Made by a program: the position numbers and the translations under genes. This document shows positions 13,291 to 23,600 of a stretch of 64,000 nt of DNA, one piece after another (position 1 is the first letter of the stretch; each line of letters starts with the position of its first letter). This stretch comes from Citrus sinensis. Its lineage: Eukaryota > Streptophyta > Magnoliopsida > Sapindales > Rutaceae. Location of the stretch: the NCBI RefSeq assembly GCF_022201045.2, contig NC_068556.1, forward strand, positions 2,520,001 to 2,584,000, in the 5' to 3' direction. The notes under the pieces were generated by a model. That model was not told where the DNA came from and did not search any database. It was given only the letters and a program-made list of their open reading frames with translations.

Positions 13291-14996
13291 GGGTAATTTG
13301 AGTTTTTTTATTCTTAGTTTTATTTTTTGTTTATGTCTAGTGATGCTCCTAATGTACTTGAAGAGCACCGCCTTCAAAATTGTTACATAATTAGACTAAT
13401 TGATGCCAAACTTTGTTGAGTTAAAAATGGGTTTAATGTTAGTTGATGGTGATGCATGCAAACAATTTTAAGCTCCTTTCACCTGAGACACCATGATGTG
13501 AAGTTTTCTATTTGATTTTGTTTTAATTTGCCTGATCTTGAAATTTTTGTGGAGTTTTCTATTTTTTTATTGCCTGTATTTGATGAAGATTCTATGCATC
13601 ATATATTGCTCTGTCGAGCATAACTTCATTCATTGCTTATATATGTTTGGGATTGTGATGCAAGTGTTAATGGACGTGAAAGCTGTAGTTCCCAGCATCT
13701 TGAAAGCGGTATAGCTGCAAAGATTGTCCTGTGCCAATCAAATGCCTATGATAATGCTGAGATTTTAATTCAAGTTCACATTATTTTATTTTTTAAATAT
13801 GCAGACAGTAACCATTGGTATATGTTTAATATCGTTTTTCATTTTGATTGTTTTTTTTTCTTCTAGAAACCAAGATAGCTTACCCAAGAATGAAACCACT
13901 TGACCCATAACATCCAGCAATGAAGCAGATAAACTAAAAGTGCATTGACAACCAAAGCATTGAAGCATAATCTAATCCCACCAAAGCATTGAAGCATAAT
14001 CTGAGCCCACCAAATGATTTTTGAAGGGATTGATTAGATGATATAACATCTTTTGATAGGCAAAAATAGAAAGGCGGATATATCATCTTCTTCTTAGACC
14101 AGTTATATGTTTGAGTTTTTTTCTTATTTTGATTTTTTATATATGAAAAATTCATGTTGCCAAAGACGAGTAATATCATAAGCATGCTATTCCTGCAAGC
14201 TGGACATGAGTTGTGAGGAGCCTATTGTGTGCAACTATTGCCTGCTTTGTGAACGTTGTTAATTCTGGCTACAACTGATATTGCTTAAATTATTTGATAC
14301 CAAAATGCAATATTTGGTTTTATGTTCAATTTAAGCTTCACTTCTCAATTGTGCTAAATTCAATTGAATTCATATTTGAGTGGAATATTATGTTTGTTAG
14401 TACTGTAGTTGTGGCACTAGATCTGTAGTGGATTAAAATAAGTTACTGATTACTTTGGTGGCATTGAATCTTAATTTGGTTGTTTGTAGTGTGGCTACTG
14501 CTAAGTGCACACTACTGCAATTTGGAACTAATTGGTTGCAGTTAGTTTTCATCAGTTTGCTTTTGCTTGATTCATCCAGCATTCTACCTTAACTAATCTC
14601 CAAATGAGACTATTGAAAGACTTTGGAAGGCAACAATTCAACATTCTTTTTTTTTTCCTTTTTATTTGGTTTTATTTGTAATTTTAAATGTTAAATGAGA
14701 GGAAAATTATCGTATCATTTGTTTGATGCAGTTGTAAATAACCATATATCGTAAGGGTAGTTTTGTCAAATTTTGTAGTTGTGATTTTGGAGGCACATGC
14801 TTTAGTTAATGTTTTAGGCATGTCAGGTATCTCAAAGGCTGTCAAGGGTTGTCAAGGGCATTATTGTATTTTAAATGTGAGCTTACAACCAAGTAGAAAA
14901 GGAATTGACGGCAGGGGGTTTTCACTAATAAACACATCTTCGCCATCTATCAACAAATATGGCAAACCTCAAGGGAGGTATCTAAAAATTACCCGG
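13291..14996. other. Sequence between two direct terminal-repeat copies; possible captured fragment
   Basis: No intact gene. Bases 13630-13790 have a less AT-rich, protein-like frame (NGRESCSSQHLESGIAAK) ending in AT-rich DNA, which could be a captured exon piece; I do not recognise the source. A 29-base unit (CCAAAGCATTGAAGCATAAT...) is tandemly doubled at 13952-14009. The open frame at 14763-15029 runs into a transposon end and is not taken as a gene. Confidence 0.35.
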
Positions 14997-15053
14997 AATA
15001 ATGGCATGACCGTCAATAGCTTAGCATAGATGTTTTTAGGTATTTTTAAAAAT
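14960..15053. mobile_element. Transposon terminal sequence
   Basis: Bases 14997-15053 repeat the right end of the element at 12860-13290 in direct orientation, 57 bases with few differences (core GTCAATAGCTT, then GATGTTTTTAGGTATTTTT). Just before it, CCTCAAGGGAGGTATCTAAA is the inverted counterpart of a motif near 62780-62810. Together these mark the end of a dispersed element family. Confidence 0.5.
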
Positions 15054-15258
15054 TTAAGGATTAAACAAAAACTAACATCAACATATAAAGATTAAACGGA
15101 CTTTTGCCCAAGTTAGTGCTACATGACTAAACTAAAATTTGTCAATGGATGAATTCAGATTACGAAACCTAATTAGCTTAACACGATGAATGAGTGTTAA
15201 CAACCAATACTATTGCCTCGATCTTTTGTGTTCAATGGTCATTTCTCCTACAATTAAT

Positions 15259-15384
15259 TAATAGGATCCCCTTATCTTACAATTAATGTAAGATATACCT
15301 CTCACATGAACAGTGCGTAAACTCCATGTATGCACTGTTCATGTGAGGGAGTGTATCTTACATTAATTATAAGATAGGGATTGC
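15259..15384. mobile_element. Foldback MITE / long hairpin
   Basis: Two arms of about 50 bases pair almost perfectly: CTCACATGAACAGTGC on the left and GCACTGTTCATGTGAG on the right, with a short loop near 15318-15333. Pairing extends outward through a TTACATTAATT-type block to TAGGATCCCC on the left and GGGATTGCCTA on the right. Flanks are TA-rich, and the target-site duplication is not certain. A transcript would form a hairpin of roughly 115-125 bases. Confidence 0.6.
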
Positions 15385-16084
15385 CTAATAACATACCTTT
15401 GAAGTAGTTGTTGTTTGACCTACGGCATACTAAACATATGCCTGCAGCACTAGTAGTAGAGGTGGTGACATTTTGGCATACTACTTAGAATTAATATTAC
15501 CATTTTTTTCTCTTACTTGAGTGTTTGTATGGTTCATAATTATAAAACGTGTACCAATATTTCTTTTTTTTTTTGGAGGGGTCATCATAAAATCACTTTG
15601 ATATATAGAATGTTATAATTTTGAAAAGAGAAAATAAGTACGTTATTTTACTTTGCTTTATAAGCAATATTATATATCACAATTTTGAACATAAGTGAAA
15701 AAGTTATAATTTCATCATAGTAGTAATAATAACAAGATGTCAATCACTTTTATTTCAAAAAGAAAAAAATAAAGAAGAAGAAGAAGAATGATTTACTTAT
15801 TAATATGAAAAATTATTTTGCCAAATAAGTATTTCCACTTATTTGTGTGTGTTGGCGGGGCGAGGGTTTGATGCGCATATGCTCCGCTGTTCTCTATGTT
15901 TTGTAAACACGTCAAAATTTAAATATTTAAAAGAAAATTCAGTGCATTATATATTGCGGCATTAATGGAACTTTTTTTTGGTTCTAATTAATCAATTCCT
16001 GAGTGAATCTTTTTGAAGATATATATTCATTAATTGAAGTGTATGAAATAGGAACAGTTCCTTATATCAATAGGAAACTCGATT

Positions 16085-16838
16085 TCATGCGCGCCCACTT
16101 ATCATCGCTCTTCAATGGCTCTGAAGGAATGTAAAAGAAAATCTACACTGAAGAAGAAAGCTAGCGAGTTAGCGACTCTTTGTGATGTTAGGGTTTGCAT
16201 GGTGTGTTTTGGGCCTGATGAGAGCGGAGCGGAGACAGAATAAAGCTAAGCAGGATGATCTTTTTGGGTTCTTGGAGAATCAGCCTGATCAAGAAAAGCT
16301 ATCGAACGGCAAGGGGAAGGAACCTGCAGATATCAATCAAGAAAACATTAATGGCCACAACAGGTACTGGGATGAAAAGTTGAAGCAGTTTTCAATGGAA
16401 GAATTGATGGGTCTGTGTAGTTCCTTGGATTCCAAGTTAAAGATTCTGAGAGAAAGAATTCGGGTGCTTCAGAACAACAATTAGAAAGAAATAAAGGCAA
16501 AGGCAGTTCAGGTTTCTAATAATAATTGGGGGAGTACATTTACGAACCCTAATAATGATCATGACCACATGCATATAACGGTGATCGATCATAATAATGG
16601 CGGAGATCATGATGATACAACAATTACAGACCGTAACTATTATCGTACCATGATGATGAATGAGTGTTATTACCACCAGCCATTACTGCCTCTTCTTATG
16701 TTCACTCACCAACTCTCCTACAATCAAGAAGCTTTTGAATCACCGTTTAATCATGCTGCAGTTAGGCCCAGTAATGGTGGTGGCAGTAGCAGTGACTTTG
16801 GGAGAGAGGAATTTGCATATGGGTCAAAATTACAATAA
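16085..16838 (+). pseudogene. Type I MADS-box gene, broken
   Basis: From the ATG at 16115 one frame encodes CKRKSTLKKKASELATLCDV then RVCMVCFGPDE, the second half of a MADS DNA-binding domain. It ends at a TAA (16239-16241). The family-like sequence continues in another frame (DDLFGFLENQ...RYWDEKLKQFSMEELMGL...LKILRERIRVLQ), typical of type I (M-beta/M-gamma) proteins, to a TAG at 16482. Beyond this the same frame stays open (KEIKAKAVQVSNNNW...) to a stop ending at 16838, with an Asn/His-rich tail. So there is one frameshift near 16230 and one internal stop. The usual MADS N-terminus before CKRKS is not recognisable. Type I MADS genes are known for fast birth and death; this is most simply a decayed copy. 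Sequencing error is the alternative. Confidence 0.75.
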
Positions 16839-16889
16839 CAATGATCTTGTTGGTGCTACGCCAGTTTGGCCAATGTCCAGAGGATGAGA

Positions 16890-18175
16890 TCATCGGCCAT
16901 AGCCATGCTTCAAGAAGAATAATTAAGATTGGGGGCGCTATTTTTTAATTTAATTTTAATTTTTTGTGTTTGTTGCTTGGTTTTTACTGTTGCAGTAATC
17001 TGCTTGGCCTGATCACGGTGACGGACTTCTTAATTTGATGTAGAAATTTCCCAATTGAGAGCAGAGATCTTTGTTATTTGGGCAGGAGTCGTCTCCATCT
17101 TGAATTAGGCCTTGAAAACAAGAAGCTTCTAGAAAATACACTCAATTGGCAATCGTTTCTCAGGATGAATAGCGTTTATTCTTTATGAAAATAAAGCTTA
17201 TAAAAAAAAATGGACTGTTTTAAGAGTTGATGAACATATAAACTAGTCAATAATTTCTACAACACCCAATTCAATTTCATTGAAGAATGACATACGAATG
17301 ATCAAAAACTTGTCAATCAGAAAAGATATACAAAGTGAACACGGAACATAGGGATTCCATTTCATTTCCTCTCGTGCATTCCTCAACTTGAAAAGTCGGC
17401 AAACAAAAATTAATTTTGGTCAGCAATATCAACCCCAGAATCCCTTCAACCTATAGTAACACTAAGAAGACTCATTAGAATGATAATGTGTTCTAGATAT
17501 GTTGCCATGGAACAAAAAGAAGTAAATTGTCAATAATTGAAGATATTCTATAATCAATATTATCTCAAAGAAACAAAAATAAATCACCGATACTGCAAAT
17601 TGCCTCACAAATTTAAGCTCTTTCTCCATAACTTTGTATTCAATGGCCCATCATCAACATAGACCAAATCATAGATGCACGAACAAGTGGAGCTTTTAAG
17701 CTTTAATGTATTAACATGTTCCTCACATTTGATATTTGATCAAGCCAGCAGGACAGACTGCAAGAAGTTATTAAAAAAGAAAAAAGAGGATCACATCGAA
17801 AAATCACCATTACTTAACACAAATGTTTTGCTTCCTAGCAGAACAAAAATTTTAATAACGTTTTGGGATCAGACTATACTCACATGAAATAGGAGCTCCA
17901 GAAAAATTCCCTCTTAGAAGCATTCAAATACTTTTTGAGATTCATTTACACACAATTCAGTGATATTATCCTAACGCCAAAAAAATAAAAATAAAAAATG
18001 GGTCTGATTGACAATTTTAGACTATAACCATAAGAGAAAAAACGAAGTGTCTCAAAAGAATATATTTAATACAAATGCTAATAGACTGTTACCTTTTAAG
18101 ACTTGTTTTATTCTAGAACTCAAAGGGAGCCTCTTAACCCACAAAATTTCAGCAAGTATTCCCAAAACCATCCAA
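16890..18175. other. Intergenic, no gene seen
   Basis: No supported exon. The right part probably holds the 3' UTR of the minus-strand PPR gene. The open frame at 17675-17887 has no recognisable family. Confidence 0.5.
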
Positions 18176-19546
18176 CTAATGTGATATTTTGGCCATACGG
18201 ATTTTAGACTGAATCTTCTTCGCTTCTCTTCTACAACCTGAATGGCGAAGGCCATCAACAACAGCTTTTTGAGCAGACTTCAGAATTCTCACACCACTTT
18301 TTAAACAAGATAGTAGGAGCTTGGATGCAGAGGGGAGCCTTTTGGCCTTGCAAAGGTTGTGCACCATGGAAGAGTAGGTAAATGAATCCTTTACCTCCAT
18401 CGATTCAAAAACATTAATTGCATGATCTATCTTACCATCTTTACCCAACCTATCAACAATACAGTTGTAAGCTTCCAAGTTTGAGTCAAAGCCAATCTTA
18501 TTCATGTACTCCAAATGTAACCATGCCCCCTTGATATTACCTGCCTTGCACAGTCCATCAATCAAAATTGTGTGGGTATACTTATCACATTCAAACCCTT
18601 GTTTCTCCATCTCATCCAACAACAAATAGGCAGCTTCCAGTTTACCTTCTTTACAGTATAAATTAATTAGTGTGTTGTAAGACACAATATCAAGCTGGAC
18701 ACCATCTGTCACCATTTGCTCCATGTAATCAGTTGCCTCTTTTAACCTACCAATCTTAACAAATGCAGCTATGACAGTACAGTAACCAAAACCATCAAAT
18801 GTATACCCTTTTCTTTTCATTGCAGATAATATCTCAAGTCCCAGTTTATACTTCCTGTTTCTGAAGCAGCATTTCATAATTGTAGTGTATGTAATAGCAT
18901 TTGGAGCATGACCCGAATCCCCAAGCTCTTTTAGAATCCACCTCGCTGTCCGCAATCTACCAGCCTTGCAAAGCCCCTTAATCAGAATATTATAAGTAAC
19001 TAACTCAGGGACAAATCCATGTTTTTGTAAGCCCCTAAACATCCTAAGGGCATTATCTGTATACCTATTCTTGCAAAGACCATTCAACATGATGTTAAAT
19101 GTAGCCGTACAAGGAGTCAAATCACCGCAAATCATATCCTGAAACACCCTATTGGCTTCATCAGGTTTTCCTAACTGAAATAAACAATGCATTAGAGAAT
19201 TGTAACTCCATACATCAGGAGGTATACCCATTTCAAGCATTTCGTCAAGCAAATCCAACGAACACGATAATAAAGAGTTTCTAGTAGCACCCGCAATCAA
19301 AGAATTATAAGTAACAACATCAGGGCTTATCCCAGCTTCTCTCATTCTGTTTAGAATAGTATAACCGGCATCAAAGCTTACAAATTGACAATACGCATCA
19401 ATAAGCATATTATAAGTTACCACATCAGGCAATACTCCCAATCTAATTCCATCAATAATAATAGCTTCTGCTTTCTCCAATCTATTGGCCTTACAAAAGG
19501 TACAAACGCATATGTTCAATAATCGAGTCGATAATTTACCAAACAT
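18176..19546 (-). CDS. P-class PPR protein, At4g17915/At5g46680 type
   Basis: Single-exon gene of 456 residues. The start is the ATG giving MFGKLSTRLLNICVC: this matches the N-terminus remembered for Arabidopsis At4g17915 (MARLSTRLLNIC) and its length of about 463. The upstream in-frame extension to 19660 is low-complexity (a poly-Phe run from a poly(A) tract) and is rejected. The protein is a chain of about twelve 35-residue PPR motifs, with repeated signatures such as PDVVTYNMLIDAYC, PDVVTYNSLIAG and ELVTYNILIKGLCKAGR, and no DYW or E domain. P-class PPRs bind RNA in mitochondria or plastids for processing, stability or translation. No clear targeting peptide is visible and the RNA target is unknown. 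A TGGGCC motif near 20035 may belong to its promoter. Confidence 0.88.
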   Translation of the reverse strand: MFGKLSTRLLNICVCTFCKANRLEKAEAIIIDGIRLGVLPDVVTYNMLIDAYCQFVSFDAGYTILNRMREAGISPDVVTYNSLIAGATRNSLLSCSLDLLDEMLEMGIPPDVWSYNSLMHCLFQLGKPDEANRVFQDMICGDLTPCTATFNIMLNGLCKNRYTDNALRMFRGLQKHGFVPELVTYNILIKGLCKAGRLRTARWILKELGDSGHAPNAITYTTIMKCCFRNRKYKLGLEILSAMKRKGYTFDGFGYCTVIAAFVKIGRLKEATDYMEQMVTDGVQLDIVSYNTLINLYCKEGKLEAAYLLLDEMEKQGFECDKYTHTILIDGLCKAGNIKGAWLHLEYMNKIGFDSNLEAYNCIVDRLGKDGKIDHAINVFESMEVKDSFTYSSMVHNLCKAKRLPSASKLLLSCLKSGVRILKSAQKAVVDGLRHSGCRREAKKIQSKIRMAKISH

Positions 19547-20623
19547 TATCACGACAAGTACAATTACAATCAAAGCGGTACACCATAGCCTGCAAAACGA
19601 CAGAATCCTATTTTGTCCCCCAAAAAAAAAAAAAAAAAAAATCAGATGCGATGACTCCATTAAGCCTTATTAGTAACAATATATCAACAAGCTCAAAACA
19701 AAGTAAAAAATCTCAACTTTTAACGGAAATGAGAATAAAATTGAACTTACAGGGGCGGCGGCGGTGGCGACGACGGAGACAAGGATGCCGCAGTCTAACG
19801 GCTGTTAATTGACGGAAACGGATGAAGTGCGGTTGCATCAGGCCTTTGCGGTTGTTGAGTAACTTGAGTTCATGTCATCGCTAGCGATTCAAGTTAAAAA
19901 TATTAACGTACCCTTGGAAAATAAAGAACCCACCCAAGTGTGATCCGATTCGTCGTCCATCAAAACCGACCTGATTTTTCTAGCAACTGTAGTTCCACTT
20001 GTCTGAAAGCCAAATGCGCACCTGCCTAAACGACTTGGGCCGGACCAGTTTGGTAATGTAATAGGCTTTTAAGGCTTTAATTGATGAATAAGATTTAATT
20101 TTTTAATTTTTCGAAAACTAAGAAATATTTCTTAAGGGATGGACAGGTGTAAACCCTTTATAAAATTATGGAATGAATCAATAGAAAAACTGGTCAAGCA
20201 ATTATTTTATTGATATCAATACGATTTAACTCGATTTACGGGCTAAATTTAGTTGCAAAATAGAGCCAATTGCCACCAACATAAATACGCAAGGCAATGG
20301 TGCAAATGCCTCAAATGACGTGTGGGGTAAAAAATAATTTTAAGCTATTTATGGCAATCAAACGGTAAAGAAGCATAAGATAGATAATCTTGTTGAGAAA
20401 CATCTGCATTTGATGATAAATTTTAACAGCTTAATTGGGTGGTTCCTCTATAAACAAGATGGAAATGGAATATTCCCTCCTCCCTTCTCTTTACCTCCCA
20501 AAAAGAAAAAAGAAAAACTAAAAAGTTGAAGCATAAATGACAACAGAGAAAAGAGCTTGTTCTTCCTAAAAAAGATTGCATATAGATTTGAAGCTTTTCA
20601 AAAACTCCCTTGTCATTCTACAT
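19547..20623. other. Intergenic between two minus-strand genes
   Basis: This stretch holds the 5' flank and probably the leader of the PPR gene (right part of the CDS lies to the left) and the 3' UTR of TIFY8. A poly(A) run lies at 19621-19640. No other exon is supported. Confidence 0.5.
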
Positions 20624-23600
20624 CTATCTTCTGTCTTCATTACTAGGCTCTGCTCCTTGGTTTGGGCTTCTTGTATCCTTAGCTATAATGCCGCCGCCGC
20701 CTTTACAACCTACGGATTAGTAATTAATTTCGGCAGGAGGCTATGTAGCCAAAGTCCTTAAATCAAAATGAGGCACTATAGAAGACGGAATACCTGTGGG
20801 TGTTGAAATTCGATCATTCGAGCTAGTTCCATGACTGGTGTTACCTATTACAGATAACCTTCCACGAAATTCCTGCGGTGAAGCTGTGTTGCCGGCCACA
20901 CGTCCTTCTAGATCCCCACTGGCCAAGAAGTTTTCACCAACTGGCCGCACGGTAGATTTTGGTGAGTAGGTTGTTGACCAAGATCCCCCATTTGATCCAG
21001 CTAACGCCATTATAACATCTGCCTGAAAGTTATCATACAGCAAGTCAGCAACCAGGAAGTCATGGCTTGCAATGTGCATTTAAGTATTCGATTATCAAAT
21101 GCTTGAATAAAATTTTAAGACATGAAAACTGCTTAAAAATAATAGGGGAGAAAACACTCAAGTATGGATATGCTCCCAGTCAACTTGCAAATATCCCTCG
21201 GAAGTACAACAAATAAAGGGCTCATGTTTAGTGTCGCTACTAAAAAACCCTGTCAAATACCCAGCTGCTTTTAAGTTGCTTCAGCCATTTCTCTTTTAAC
21301 AGGCCAAGTAATACAAAATCTCACCCCTATGGGTAAGTACATGCCAATGAAAACCAAAAACTTCTATAAACATAGTTAAGTAATGACTCCCTCGCCTTAA
21401 AGAATAAAACCAGCAATATGAGGAAAGGAGAAATTAAAATTGTGGACTTGCTTCTCATTGTAGAATTAGGAATCACTACACTGAAATGAAAATGCTGAAA
21501 CACTCACTGAAAGTGACTTCCAAAATAAAAAAAAAAGTCCCTTACTAAGGTAGTAAATTGTATAAAAGCCCCCCAGAATCAACTCTACAGAAGTAAAAAA
21601 GTGAACCACAAGCCAACAATAAAATCATTAATCTGTTAATTAAGCACATTGGTCAAATACCAAAGCAATTGCTCCATGCAGCATGCGACACAATCAACTA
21701 GTGCAACTGACTTTAATGATTGATGATGCAGCAACGTAAAGATTAAAAGATAAGAGAAACTGGCTTTTTGAATATAGATGTTTTATTAGAAAAAATCTGA
21801 ATGAACAAAACTAGGGTTTTAGGCCCCTTTAATAATAACCCTAGATATCGCGAATTTAGCAAACTAGGCAAATTCGAAATATTATTTTATAATAACATTC
21901 TCTTAATCTAAATAAAAAAACCAAAATAAACGGCACCTAAATCCAATATCTAGAAAAAAGGATAAAAATCTTCAAAGTAACAGGAAAAAATATGAAAATA
22001 ACTTGAAACTAAAAAACAACTAGGAAATTTCTGGCTCAACCACAGGTCAGAATGCCGCAAGTTGGGTTTAGTTTGACTCGTTGCAAGCTTCGAATGGTAT
22101 ATTATACGCCTAAAACTGACACTTGTAACCCAAGTTATGACCTCTGAAAGGTACATTGCCCATCTCACGCAACCATCCTACATCAATGATGAGCCAAATC
22201 TAACACCAAAACAAGCTAAAAACACCTAGCAAAGATAGCCAAACGGTTCCGAGTAAGCACTTGCATGAAATTTGCATGCAATACACTCCCAAGTCCCAAC
22301 AGCATTGAGGCTTTTATGGCCCCTAACAGCATTGAGGCATTTATGGCCCTCAACAACCACCATTGTGAGAAGTATGGAGCTCAACTCTATTACCCGTTAA
22401 GAAAACCAATCCCCTTCAACTAACTTTGTTCAGAATCAACAAATCAGCAAGAACCTGTTCCCTTCTTGGTTGAATTTAGAAAGATCTTCAGTGGAAGTAT
22501 AAACAAGATCATTCTATGAAGCTATCAATCTGTTGCTCACCATCTTTCCATGTCTGGATTGCTTTCTAAGTGTAGTGTTATATCGCTCCCAAAGAGTTTC
22601 TCCACTAATTACATTGCCTTTCACTTCTGTCATCTACCCCTTCCATGTTGCAACATAAAATTCACTGCATACAGGTCAACAACAGCATGCCAACTACAGA
22701 TCCTAAAAACTAGCTTAGTACAGTCTTCATTATGAAAACAGAACCAGACTGCAACAACTGTGTGAAATCAGGCAATGATTAGGCCCCTAAAACAACATAC
22801 TATATATTTTAGTGGGCATTGCTAGTGAGCAATTTACATAATGGCATCTTCCAGACCAATCTCAAGTTACTAGCTTTGAAAGAAGACATTGGGTGGTGAC
22901 ATTGAGGCAAAAGCTAAGCCTTTCTACAAATGGATGACAACTAGTATGGATGGATGCTACCGAGAAACCGAATGGACCCAGCGAAGTAAGAAGTAAGCTA
23001 AATGATGCAGCTTTGTCCTTAATAGCATCAAGTATGAAGTTCTAACCACACAAATAAGCATGCAATACATTAACTAGTACTATACTTTTTGGAGAGAACA
23101 GTTTTTAACGTTGGCTTCCAATCAAATAATAAAAAAATGAACTTATATGCCATGGTCGTTTGATGCAATCACAAGAAGGAGACACTTAGTGGCCATGTCA
23201 ATTACAAGAGTACAGGTAGAAACAACCTTGGGAAAAGAAAAAGCATTTTTTTAAATATAATATTTATTAAACCCAAAAATCAATATGAAAATTTAACAAA
23301 GTGATGTCATGACAAATTACTTCGGCCATTTTTTTTTTTATAATAACTGGAACTGAAATATGAGGAAGCCGAGATGATATTGATTGTCTATTCTTCCCTC
23401 TGATGATTTGGTCACACAAACTAATATAGATCTTATTAAGCAAGCACTGGAAGTGCCTCAACATAAAAGGTGATAGAAACACCAATAACATCGAACAATT
23501 TTCCAATATAGTATATGCAAAAAACCAGAAAACAAACCTTATTTGGATGGACATCATCAAAAACATGAGCTTGACCACCATAAAATATAGTCATCTGCCT

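Noticed and set aside
14763-15029. 88-codon frame on the plus strand
   Set aside because: Its end is a dispersed transposon terminus, and no family signature is seen.
19547-19660. N-terminal 38-residue extension of the PPR protein
   Set aside because: It is encoded by a poly(A) run and hydrophobic low-complexity DNA. The inner ATG matches the family start MxxLSTRLLNIC.
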